From assembly GCA_038749025.1 (NCBI GenBank), contig JBCDIL010000005.1, forward strand, positions 133,389-197,388: DNA of 64,000 bases, read 5' to 3'. Position numbers and translations under genes: made by a program. Below are positions 1 to 7,435 of the stretch, one piece after another (positions within the stretch are counted from its first letter, which is position 1; each line of letters begins with the position of its first letter). The notes under the pieces were generated by a model. It did no database searches and was not told the origin of the DNA. It worked only from the letters and a program-made list of their open reading frames with translations. Source of the stretch: JBCAXA01 sp038749025. GTDB taxonomy: Bacteria; Pseudomonadota; Gammaproteobacteria; Steroidobacterales; Woeseiaceae.

Positions 1-94
1 CGAAGCGAGCAGCACGGACTCGGCCGCGGATGAAAAGCCACCGCTGCCGGACGAGGCACCACCGGCGCCGTTTGACGACAATATCCCGTTCTAA
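1..94 (+). CDS. ssb: Single-stranded DNA-binding protein SSB, C-terminal end (partial)
   Basis: Only the last 30 codons are in the window, read from base 2 to the TAA at 92-94. The tail is acidic and proline-rich and ends in DDNIPF, the form of the SSB C-terminal tip (typically DDDIPF) that docks replication and repair partners such as exonuclease I, RecQ and Pol III chi. The OB-fold lies to the left of the window. The tip is diagnostic although no folded domain is visible. The neighbour on the right is convergent. Confidence 0.85.
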   Translation, partial: EASSTDSAADEKPPLPDEAPPAPFDDNIPF

Positions 95-119
95 CGAACG
101 TATCGGCGTTTGCGTCTGA

Positions 120-1118
120 TTAATCCACCCAGTCCAGCGGTCCGCCTGGAATAAACGGTAGCGACAGCGTTTCGGCCTCGCCATCGCGAAGCACGTATAG
201 GTTGTAACCGGTGTTTGGCGTCTCAAACGCTTCGGACAGCGGATCTTCAGCAACGAAGACGACGGCCTCGCCGTCCGGTGAGTAGGCAACGGCCTCTAAC
301 GGATAACCGTGCGAGTGAATTCGCTCGGGCGAGCCATCGTCTAAGTCCATTTCGAACACTTGCCCGTTGTAGATGAAAACAACGCGGTCTTTCTTTGGGT
401 GGGTATCGATCGAACGAATATCGCCTTTGATGCGGCCGTCGTCGATTCGCTTCGCCGCCTTGAAGCGCTTATCAACTTTGAAGATCCCATAGCCAACGTC
501 GCCACCGGCGCCAGTGGCAACCAGCTCTCCCTTCCGCGTCCATTCGCTAACGCCGTAGTTGCGAAGTACGGTAACAAGCCCGTCGTTAACGTCATAGATC
601 TGGACGCCGGCGTAGGTGTTGTCGCCAATACCGAACTGCGCAGCAGCCGTATCCGGCAGCTCGTCTTTCGGCAGTGGAATCGCCGTGTTAACGACCGCAA
701 TCAACTCATCGTTGGGATGCATTTTCGGCCGCAATAGATCGGGCGTGATCGTGTCTAGCTCAAAGCACTCGGACACGGGACCGGCGAAGCCGTCGGCATC
801 GGTTACCGCAACGCGCACCGATAGCGGCGCGCACCGTTGCAAAAACGCCATGTTTTTCGAACCCATCGAAGCATCAACACCGTCCGCGGCTACCTCATAA
901 CGGCCACGGCGCATGTCCATACGCATGACTTGATGCGCCTGCATCGGTGGGTTGCGCTCGAAAATTAGCGTGCCTTCCAGACCGCGCGGGTGCAGGCGTT
1001 GGTCTGAACCGGCGGCATCGGCCTCGCCATTCGCGTTTTCGGGCTCTCCGCCGCATGCACCAAGCGCTGCGACGATGCTGATTAGCAACGCCAACCGTGC
1101 TGTTGTTACCACCATCAT
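120..1118 (-). CDS. Exported lipoprotein, beta-propeller-like
   Basis: This 332-residue protein has a lipoprotein signal peptide: a hydrophobic stretch at residues 9-20 and the lipobox LGAC with Cys22. A short GE/DA-rich linker follows. The mature part is rich in beta-strand segments, and near residue 279 it has a YSPDG motif of the kind found in TolB/PD40 beta-propeller blades. I therefore expect a propeller-like fold anchored to a membrane facing the periplasm. No catalytic motif is visible and the function is unknown. An upstream ATG at 1154 is in frame, but AAGGA lies a few bases before the ATG at 1118, so that start is preferred. The gene is convergent with ssb and divergent from fpr. 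Confidence 0.6.
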   Translation of the reverse strand: MMVVTTARLALLISIVAALGACGGEPENANGEADAAGSDQRLHPRGLEGTLIFERNPPMQAHQVMRMDMRRGRYEVAADGVDASMGSKNMAFLQRCAPLSVRVAVTDADGFAGPVSECFELDTITPDLLRPKMHPNDELIAVVNTAIPLPKDELPDTAAAQFGIGDNTYAGVQIYDVNDGLVTVLRNYGVSEWTRKGELVATGAGGDVGYGIFKVDKRFKAAKRIDDGRIKGDIRSIDTHPKKDRVVFIYNGQVFEMDLDDGSPERIHSHGYPLEAVAYSPDGEAVVFVAEDPLSEAFETPNTGYNLYVLRDGEAETLSLPFIPGGPLDWVD

Positions 1119-1234
1119 TGTTGTCCTTGTATGCCGTTTGCCTTCAGGGGCCACGATTTAACGAAAGAATAACTGAGATGTTCCCGTTGCCGGCACCACG
1201 TCGACCTGACTGAAACGTGAGTCAATCCATTATT

Positions 1235-1253
1235 GCGAATGCTTCTCATTTGC
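1235..1253. promoter_or_regulatory. Candidate Fur box upstream of fpr
   Basis: Read on the minus strand the site is GCAAATGAGAAGCATTCGC, an imperfect 9-1-9 palindrome matching 13 of 19 positions of the classical Fur consensus GATAATGATAATCATTATC. It ends 58 bases before the fpr ATG and lies 116 bases from the divergent lipoprotein start. A similar site with the same ATGAG core is at 44057-44075. Iron or redox control of fpr is plausible but inferred. Confidence 0.5.
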
Positions 1254-1311
1254 GATAGCTTACCGAACTCTTGATAACAGCCCTACGGCTAACCAACGAG
1301 TTCACACGAAA

Positions 1312-2091
1312 ATGCCCGCCTTACGATCCGAAACCGTGCTGTCGATGCACCACTGGAACAACAAGCTGTTTAGTTTTCGCACGACACGCGACCGCGGATT
1401 CCGCTTCAAGAACGGGCAGTTCATTATGGTGGGTATTAAGGTCGAAGGTCGTCCAGTGATGCGTGCCTACAGCATCGCTAGCCCTAACCATGAAGACCAT
1501 CTCGAGTTCTTCAGCATCAAAATCAGCGACGGTGCGCTGACGTCGCGGCTGTGCCATATCGACATTGGCGATGAGGTATTGCTCTCTGCAAAACCGGTCG
1601 GAACACTGGTACTCGACGACCTCAACCCGGGCAAGCGGTTGTTTCTGCTAGCGACCGGTACCGGGTTGGCACCGTTCCTAAGCGTTATCCAAGACCCAGA
1701 AACCTACGAGCACTTTGACGACGTGATCCTCGTGCATGGCGTACGCCATGCTGACGACCTAGCCTACCAAGACTTTATCGACCACGACCTGTTGCAGATG
1801 CCGTACATCGGGGAGTTGGCGGCCAAGCAGCTACGCTACTTCACAACGGTCACTCGCAACGAGCATCCGTGCCAAGAGCGGATTCCGGCACTGCTAACGT
1901 CCGGCCGATTGTGCAGCGATCTTGCGATTGCACCGCTCGACCCCGCGACCGATCGCGCAATGATTTGCGGTAGCATGGCGATGCTCCGCGATACAGAAGC
2001 CGCCCTCGAGACACTCGGCTTTGTCGGTTCACCGAAGCAAGGCGTACCGGGCGATTTCGTTATTGAGCGAGCGTTCGCTGAATCGACCTAG
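1312..2091 (+). CDS. fpr: Ferredoxin/flavodoxin--NADP+ reductase
   Basis: This 259-residue FAD enzyme moves electrons between NADPH and ferredoxin or flavodoxin in the cytoplasm. The FAD-binding motif RAYSIAS is near residues 50-56, the pyrophosphate-binding NADP motif GTGLAPF is near 116-122, a CGS motif (MICGSMAM) comes late, and the C-terminus FVIERAFAE closes over the flavin as in the bacterial Fpr subclass. Length and motif order are normal for Fpr. The ATG at 1312 has only a weak ribosome site. A Fur-box-like site lies about 60 bases upstream. The gene ends in a hairpin shared with the convergent MFS gene. Confidence 0.92.
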   Translation: MPALRSETVLSMHHWNNKLFSFRTTRDRGFRFKNGQFIMVGIKVEGRPVMRAYSIASPNHEDHLEFFSIKISDGALTSRLCHIDIGDEVLLSAKPVGTLVLDDLNPGKRLFLLATGTGLAPFLSVIQDPETYEHFDDVILVHGVRHADDLAYQDFIDHDLLQMPYIGELAAKQLRYFTTVTRNEHPCQERIPALLTSGRLCSDLAIAPLDPATDRAMICGSMAMLRDTEAALETLGFVGSPKQGVPGDFVIERAFAEST

Positions 2092-2114
2092 ACGTTGCTG
2101 CGTGCGTCTAGGTC
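2085..2114. terminator. Bidirectional hairpin spanning two convergent stop regions
   Basis: GACCTAGACG (2085-2094) and CGTCTAGGTC (2105-2114) form a perfect 10-bp stem with a 10-base loop. The left arm overlaps the fpr stop codon and the right arm the stop codon of the facing MFS gene, so one hairpin can serve both transcripts. There is no clear U tract on either side. Confidence 0.6.
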
Positions 2115-3334
2115 TCGGAAGCCGAAGTTCGGCGATTGGATGATCGTCCACTGACGCTTAGCCACCAGCTGGCGGCGGTCGCCAACGATGCGAAACAGAT
2201 AATCATCGCAATTGGCGGATAACGGCCATCGAAGATCGTGCCGGAAAGAACGGAAAAGCTACCGCCGAGTACCAGTCCGATTGCGCTCGACAGCCCGGAC
2301 GCCGTGCCGGCAACCGTCGGGTAATCGGCGACAGCACCGGCCATCGAGATCGGTGTGGTGGCACCAGCGGCGAACATCGAAATCGCGATCGGCACCAACA
2401 CAGTCACGACCGTCAGCGGTAACGCGATGCTCGACACCCAGGCGGCGATACCGCCGATAGCACCAACGATGACACCCACTCGTAGCACGGGCGTCGTACC
2501 GTAGCGGACCGTCATTTTCGCAGCGAGCGTGGCACCGATGACGTAATTGACGGCCATCAAACCCCACAGCAATCCGAAGCCGCCGGAGTCAATACCGAAC
2601 GATGACTCGAACAATGGCGCCCCGATCGCCATGAACGCGAAAAACGTTCCCTGCACAAACCCGAAGGCCAATGTGTTACCCACAAAGCCGCGCGACGTTA
2701 ATAAGAGGCCGTAGCTGCTAAACCAGGCGCGCAACGTCGGCGGTGTTAGCTCAGTCGGGCGCGTCTCCGGCAAGCTGAGCAACATCTTGAAGAACACGAG
2801 GCCACCGATAACGGCCGATGCAAAAAATATGGCCGAGTAATCGGCGGCGCTATCGATGAGCCCACCGATCACCGGCGCGATAATCGGCGCGAACCCCATC
2901 GCCGCCGCAATGTAAGACATCGCCTCGGCCATGCGGTTGCGGTCGTAGGTATCGCGAAGAATCGCGCGACTAGCGACGGTACCCACGCTGACACCGGCAG
3001 CCTGCGCAAACCGCCCGAGTATCAATTGATCGAGACTATTCGCAAGCCCGCAACCGACACTGGCGATCGTGAACGTTGCGAAACCGATTAGCATGACGGA
3101 ACGGCGGCCAAACCGGTCACACAGAAACCCGCAAATCGGCTGCGCCAAGGCCAGGCCAAACAAGTACGCCGAGATAACGTATTGCGCTTCGGCTAGATCG
3201 GCATTGAACGCCGCAACGATCGCGCCAAGCGACGGCACGACGATCGCCATCCCGAACGGCGACAACGAGCTAGCGAGGCTCAGCAGCCAAATAGGCGCCC
3301 GCCGCGGCTGCGCCGGTACCGCGTTACTCACCAT
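2108..3334 (-). CDS. MFS efflux transporter, Bcr/CflA-like
   Basis: This 408-residue inner-membrane protein has about 12 hydrophobic segments. The loop between helices 2 and 3 reads GFLCDRFGRRSVM, the MFS signature A, and PxLPxI-like residues follow helix 1 (VVPSLGAI), as in Bcr/CflA drug:H+ antiporters. It starts 6 bases after the stop of another MFS gene and should be the last gene of the leftward VOC-VOC-MFS-MFS operon. Export of a toxic pathway compound or intermediate is inferred from that context; the substrate cannot be read from the sequence. Confidence 0.75.
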   Translation of the reverse strand: MVSNAVPAQPRRAPIWLLSLASSLSPFGMAIVVPSLGAIVAAFNADLAEAQYVISAYLFGLALAQPICGFLCDRFGRRSVMLIGFATFTIASVGCGLANSLDQLILGRFAQAAGVSVGTVASRAILRDTYDRNRMAEAMSYIAAAMGFAPIIAPVIGGLIDSAADYSAIFFASAVIGGLVFFKMLLSLPETRPTELTPPTLRAWFSSYGLLLTSRGFVGNTLAFGFVQGTFFAFMAIGAPLFESSFGIDSGGFGLLWGLMAVNYVIGATLAAKMTVRYGTTPVLRVGVIVGAIGGIAAWVSSIALPLTVVTVLVPIAISMFAAGATTPISMAGAVADYPTVAGTASGLSSAIGLVLGGSFSVLSGTIFDGRYPPIAMIICFASLATAASWWLSVSGRSSNRRTSASET

Positions 3335-3340
3335 ATCTCG

Positions 3341-4651
3341 CTAGGCCGATACGGTCTGAGCCGCAATCTCGCGACGATACGCTCGAAGGGCAAACGGTAC
3401 TAGCAGCAAGATCGGAATCCCGAACATTGCCGGCACAGCGGCTGTCGCCAGATAAAGATTTTCCTCAGCCCAGCGATCCGATAAGAAACCCACGGTAGGT
3501 GGTCCAAGGAAAAGACCGGCCATGCTGATGGTGAGGTAGTACAACGCAGTCACCTGGCCACGTATCTCGCTCGGGGTGATGTTGAGCAACCCAGTAACAC
3601 CGGTTGCCGATGCTGTCGCTATACCGATGGTATTAAAAACAATCCAAGCGAAGGCCAACTCGGCGGAAGGCATCAACGGTGCGGCAATCGCCGTCGGAAC
3701 AATCAGTGCCGCGCCGCAAACCAAGATCACGAGCGGTGCGTCGCGTCGCCCTTCCGAATACATCTTGTCGTTGAGCCAACCCGCAACGTTGACTGTAAGC
3801 GGCCCTACCGCCAGGAGAACGACAGCGTTAACTAGCGCGTACTTTTCGGCAGGCCAGCCCCAAGTGCGCTCAAACATCGGCGCATACCAGTATTGCATGT
3901 AGGCGGTAATTGTCATTAAGCAAGGGACTGCAAGAAATGACAGGTAAACAAACCAACGTTGCCCAACATGATGCAGCAGCATCGAAAACGTTCCACCACT
4001 GTCTTGCTTGATCTCCACCTGCCGCTTTGGCTCACGTAACGTGAGAAACAACAACGCGAGTAGCAAACCGGGCACACCAACGATAAAGAAAGTTAGCTGC
4101 CATGGGGCAACCGTACCGATCATCGGTACCGAGATCTCCGGAACAGTTTTCGCCCACGTGATGACCGACGCGCTAACCAGTGATGCGATTCCGGCACCGA
4201 CCGACAATGCAGCCGTGTAGAACGCGATCGGTCGGCCTCGTCGCTCGCGCGGAAAGCTATCGGCGATCATCGACATTGCGCATGGACCGAGGGTGGCCTC
4301 GCCAACGCCGACGCTCATGCGAGCCGCGAACATATGCCAAGTCTTACTAGCTAGCCCCGATGCGGCTGTCGCAAACGACCATACGAAGACCCCGGCTGCA
4401 ACGATCCACGTGCGCCGGGCGCGATCGGCCGCATAGCCCAGAGGTAAGCCCATCGTTGCGTAAAAAACTGCGAACGCAGGCCCACCTAATAGACCCATTT
4501 GGAAGTCTGTCAAGCCGAGGTCGGCTTTAATGGGTTCAACTAGCAACCCCAGGATAGAGCGATCGACATACGATAGGACGTAGGCGAGCGTGAGAATGAC
4601 GACCATGTACCAGGCGTAGCGCGAACTCGGGTACTGCCGTTCGCTGCTCAT
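3341..4651 (-). CDS. MFS transporter, Spinster-like
   Basis: This 436-residue polytopic protein has 12 predicted membrane helices. The N-terminal YVDRSILGLLVEPIKADL, with the following DFQMGLLGG, is typical of the Spinster-type MFS proteins frequent near aromatic- and terpenoid-catabolic genes; GYAADRARR is the signature A loop. Its ATG overlaps the stop of the upstream VOC gene by 4 bases (ATGA) and GGAGA precedes the start, so the two are translationally coupled. It probably moves an organic acid or lipophilic substrate linked to the VOC enzymes. Confidence 0.75.
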   Translation of the reverse strand: MSSERQYPSSRYAWYMVVILTLAYVLSYVDRSILGLLVEPIKADLGLTDFQMGLLGGPAFAVFYATMGLPLGYAADRARRTWIVAAGVFVWSFATAASGLASKTWHMFAARMSVGVGEATLGPCAMSMIADSFPRERRGRPIAFYTAALSVGAGIASLVSASVITWAKTVPEISVPMIGTVAPWQLTFFIVGVPGLLLALLFLTLREPKRQVEIKQDSGGTFSMLLHHVGQRWFVYLSFLAVPCLMTITAYMQYWYAPMFERTWGWPAEKYALVNAVVLLAVGPLTVNVAGWLNDKMYSEGRRDAPLVILVCGAALIVPTAIAAPLMPSAELAFAWIVFNTIGIATASATGVTGLLNITPSEIRGQVTALYYLTISMAGLFLGPPTVGFLSDRWAEENLYLATAAVPAMFGIPILLLVPFALRAYRREIAAQTVSA

Positions 4652-5106
4652 TCAGCGTCTCCGGCAGCGGGAATGTGATAGATCACGGTGAGGTTGTCAT
4701 CGAAATCGACGATCCCTACTTCGCGACCGCGGCGGCCGTCATGCGTCATCAATACGCCTTCGTCGACGACGGTACAGCCGGCTGCCTTGGCGCCAGCAAC
4801 GACGGCGTCGACATCGGCGACCTCGACCACAATGGCGCTGCGCCGTGGCATCGGCACCGGCGGTAGCGGCCCCGGAACTTCGGTAAGCGCCATCACACGC
4901 ACTTGCGCTTCGGTACCGAGAACAGCGAACCGAATCGGCTTGTCACGATCGATGTCGAACACGTCATATGAATAAGAGTCATCGGGCGAGTCTTTGATAA
5001 ACGCAAGCTCGAACCCAAGCACGTCGCAATACAACTTAAGTGCGCGATCGATATCCGTGACAACGAAATTGGCGCGCTGAAACCGCACCTCCCCTGAACC
5101 GGCCAT
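4648..5106 (-). CDS. VOC-family (glyoxalase/dioxygenase fold) protein
   Basis: This 152-residue protein has two beta-alpha-beta-beta-beta modules of the vicinal-oxygen-chelate fold: RANFVVTDIDRALKLYCDVLGFE begins the first near residue 9, and SAIVVEVADVDAVVAGAKAAG begins the second near 91. VOC members include glyoxalase I, fosfomycin resistance proteins and extradiol dioxygenases, and the reaction here cannot be assigned. Longer in-frame ATGs exist (to 5325), but GGGGAGAG before 5106 and the fold start favour this one. It follows another VOC gene after 22 bases and overlaps the MFS gene behind it. Confidence 0.7.
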   Translation of the reverse strand: MAGSGEVRFQRANFVVTDIDRALKLYCDVLGFELAFIKDSPDDSYSYDVFDIDRDKPIRFAVLGTEAQVRVMALTEVPGPLPPVPMPRRSAIVVEVADVDAVVAGAKAAGCTVVDEGVLMTHDGRRGREVGIVDFDDNLTVIYHIPAAGDAE

Positions 5107-5128
5107 AACTCTCTCCCCGACCTCTTGG

Positions 5129-5605
5129 TTAGTCGTCGGTAATACCAACGACTTGGTTGGCCTCGTAAAAATACCCATCCGGATCAAACACGGAGATACC
5201 GATGAAATGCTTGGTTCGCCCGTCGTGCCCTTTGGTCGACCACTCACGCGGTGGGCAATGCACATGCGTACCGCAGGCTTTGGCCGCCTCGAACATCGCA
5301 TTGGCGTCGTCCGTTGCAACGACAAAGGTCGGGTTGCCGTAGGTCACCGACTTCGGTATCTCATCGGGGGCCGGTAACGGCGGATCGACCCACTGCAACA
5401 AACCGATCATCCCAATCACGGGATCCTCCGCTTGCAGGATAACCAAGCGGGTCTTGTCGCCCTTCTTGCCAGCCGCCAGTCCTTCGCCCGAAAGCTCGAA
5501 ATCGGTGTCCATCCAGATCGACATGCCGAGCACGCGTTGGTACCAGTCAACCGAACGGTCCATGTCGCGAACGATCAGTGTTGTACGCTTGATGATGTTG
5601 GCCAT
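5129..5605 (-). CDS. VOC-family protein
   Basis: A 158-residue VOC-fold protein and the first gene of the leftward operon. The fold opens with KRTTLIVRDMDRSVDWYQRVLGM at residues 6-28; the C-terminal half contains KHFIGISVFDPDGYFYEANQ, the usual last strand with a Glu in the metal-ligand position. The start at 5605 is preceded by AAGGGG; the ORF is open to 5659, but the extra residues do not resemble the family. A perfect palindrome lies 33 bases upstream. Lyase, isomerase or dioxygenase activity are all possible. Confidence 0.7.
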   Translation of the reverse strand: MANIIKRTTLIVRDMDRSVDWYQRVLGMSIWMDTDFELSGEGLAAGKKGDKTRLVILQAEDPVIGMIGLLQWVDPPLPAPDEIPKSVTYGNPTFVVATDDANAMFEAAKACGTHVHCPPREWSTKGHDGRTKHFIGISVFDPDGYFYEANQVVGITDD

Positions 5606-5637
5606 CGTCCCCTTTCCCGGCGCGCTTGCCACGCCCC

Positions 5638-5653
5638 TATTGTTATAACAATA
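5638..5653. promoter_or_regulatory. Perfect 16-bp palindrome between divergent VOC operons
   Basis: TATTGTTATAACAATA is self-complementary over all 16 bases. It lies 33 bases before the leftward VOC start (5605) and 57 bases before the rightward VOC start (5710). Such A/T-rich TTGTTATAACAA palindromes are typical operator sites for dimeric GntR, MarR or TetR repressors. No such regulator is encoded next to it, so the cognate protein must lie elsewhere. Confidence 0.55.
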
Positions 5654-5709
5654 TAGCATTTCGCCGCTGTCGCCAGCGGACTTTCCAACAGAGCGAGGTC
5701 GATATCAGC

Positions 5710-6753
5710 ATGCGAAATCTTTGGCTCGGTTTGTTGTGTATGGTGATCGTCAGGTCCGCTCAGGCGGGCCCGTGGTTGCAGCACGGCTATCAAGAAGCGG
5801 TGTTTAGTGTCTCGTCGCTGGCGACCTACCAAGAACTCCTGACTGAGGTCGCTGGCTGGCAGGAAATCGCCGCAGGCGCGGTTCCTCGTGAACAACTTAA
5901 CGCTTGGAACCTTGCCGAAGCGGTTACCGCTGAGTTCGCGGTTTTCGCGAACCCCGGTACCGAACGCGGCTTCATTCGATTGATCGACTTCGACAACACG
6001 CCGCAACAACGAATTCGCTCGGGCGCGCAGTCTTGGGACACCGGCGGTTGGTTCGACGTCAACTCGCGTGTCCTCGACATGCAAACAAAGTTCGAGCAAC
6101 TGCAACGCCGCGGCTGGCAATCGACCAGCGACCCAGTCACCTTCAGTTTTGGTCCGTTCGTTGTCACCGAGTGGCTGAGCCGCGGACCCGATGGCATTGT
6201 GGTTGCAATGATCGAACGCGTGCAGCCGCCGCTCGAAGGTTGGCCGGCACTGCGTGAGATGAGCCGGCTGTTCAACGCGACGCAAATTGTCTCGGACATG
6301 CCGGCGGCGCGCGAATTTTACGAGCGCACGCTTGGCTTTAAGCCCTACCTCGAGCACCGCGGCGCCAGTAAGGAGGAAGGGCCGAATGTTCTCGGTATTC
6401 CGCACAACCTGGCCGATGACATCGTTCGCGACGTGGTGATCTTGAACCCGACGGGCACCAATGAAGGGTCGGTGGAGTTGCTGAGCTACGAAGGGATTAG
6501 CGGTGCCGACTTCAGTGCCCGTGCCACACCGCCGAACCTCGGCATCCTGATGCTGCGTTTTCCTACCTCTGATATCGACGGCTTGCATCAGCATCTTGTC
6601 GCCAACGACGTCACCATCGAGTTTGTGCCGACCGTGGTCTCGGCACCGCCGTATGGCGACGTCCGGCTAATGGCTGTCCGCGGACCGGACGGAGTTTGGA
6701 TTGAATTCTTCGAGCCCGTGGACGGCGCTCGCGATACGGAGTCAGCACCATGA
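5710..6753 (+). CDS. Exported VOC-family protein with tandem modules
   Basis: A 347-residue protein starting with a Sec signal peptide, MRNLWLGLLCMVIVRSAQA, with a likely cut after Ala19. Two VOC-like halves follow. The second is clear at NATQIVSDMPAAREFYERTL near residue 190, ending in a GPDGVWIEFFEP strand with a Glu in the usual ligand position. The first half (about 25-175) is more diverged. Most VOC enzymes are cytoplasmic, so export is unusual. Upstream in-frame ATG 5626 would destroy the signal peptide and runs into the palindrome. Its stop overlaps the next gene (ATGA), so both form one operon. Confidence 0.65.
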   Translation: MRNLWLGLLCMVIVRSAQAGPWLQHGYQEAVFSVSSLATYQELLTEVAGWQEIAAGAVPREQLNAWNLAEAVTAEFAVFANPGTERGFIRLIDFDNTPQQRIRSGAQSWDTGGWFDVNSRVLDMQTKFEQLQRRGWQSTSDPVTFSFGPFVVTEWLSRGPDGIVVAMIERVQPPLEGWPALREMSRLFNATQIVSDMPAAREFYERTLGFKPYLEHRGASKEEGPNVLGIPHNLADDIVRDVVILNPTGTNEGSVELLSYEGISGADFSARATPPNLGILMLRFPTSDIDGLHQHLVANDVTIEFVPTVVSAPPYGDVRLMAVRGPDGVWIEFFEPVDGARDTESAP

Positions 6754-7424
6754 ACATTACGATTCTCGGCACCGGCCGAATGGGCGCGGCATTTGGCCGC
6801 CGCTTGGGCAGCCTTGGCCACTCGATTACCTACGGTACGCGACGTGCGGACGACCCTGAAATCGCCGAACTCGTTAGCCGGTCGGGCGACACTGCGACAG
6901 CCAGTGACTGCAGCTCGGCCGTTGCCGCTGCCGATCTCGTCATCGTTGCCGTGCCGTACCACGCGTTGGCCGAGACAATCGCGGCCGCCGGCTCGTTGGA
7001 AGGTAAAACCGTGGTCGACGTAACAAATGCATTGGCGCCAACCGACGACGGCTTGATGCACCTGTCGAGTGATACGTCGTCCGCCGAGGAGCTGCAAAAC
7101 CTTGCGCCAAACGCGATGCTCGTCAAAGCGTTCAATACGGTCGGCTTTCATATCATCGCGAATCCGGCCCTGGCCGGCGGCCCGGTAACGGTCATGTTGG
7201 CCGGCGACGACGCCGATGCGAAGCGTTCGATCGCCGAATTTGTGGGAACACTCGGTTTCGAGGCCGCCGATGTTGGTCCGCTGCGCCACGCTCGTTACCT
7301 GGAAGGCATGAGCGCCCTGTACCTGGTGCCGTACCTGACCGGCCGAAGCGATGACGCGTTCGAGTACTACCTTCGCACCGGCGCGAGTCCGACCGAATCG
7401 AAGGGCGTGCGCGCGGCGGGCTAG
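6750..7424 (+). CDS. NADPH-dependent F420-reductase-family oxidoreductase
   Basis: This 224-residue Rossmann protein starts MNITILGTGRMG, with the dinucleotide motif GTGRMG at 7-12 and TRRAD after strand 2, which suggests NADP preference. It belongs to the NADP-oxidoreductase/F420-dependent family, where many bacterial members act without F420. It overlaps the upstream exported VOC gene by 4 bases. A paralogue of similar length is at 53023-53667. The substrate is unknown; a redox step in the same pathway as the VOC proteins is likely from the operon. Confidence 0.75.
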   Translation: MNITILGTGRMGAAFGRRLGSLGHSITYGTRRADDPEIAELVSRSGDTATASDCSSAVAAADLVIVAVPYHALAETIAAAGSLEGKTVVDVTNALAPTDDGLMHLSSDTSSAEELQNLAPNAMLVKAFNTVGFHIIANPALAGGPVTVMLAGDDADAKRSIAEFVGTLGFEAADVGPLRHARYLEGMSALYLVPYLTGRSDDAFEYYLRTGASPTESKGVRAAG

Positions 7425-7435
7425 TGGATGCGGCA

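Noticed and set aside
5575..6594. A 339-codon minus-strand ORF over the exported VOC gene
   Set aside because: The plus-strand product has a signal peptide and VOC motifs; the minus product is Arg/His-rich without family resemblance.
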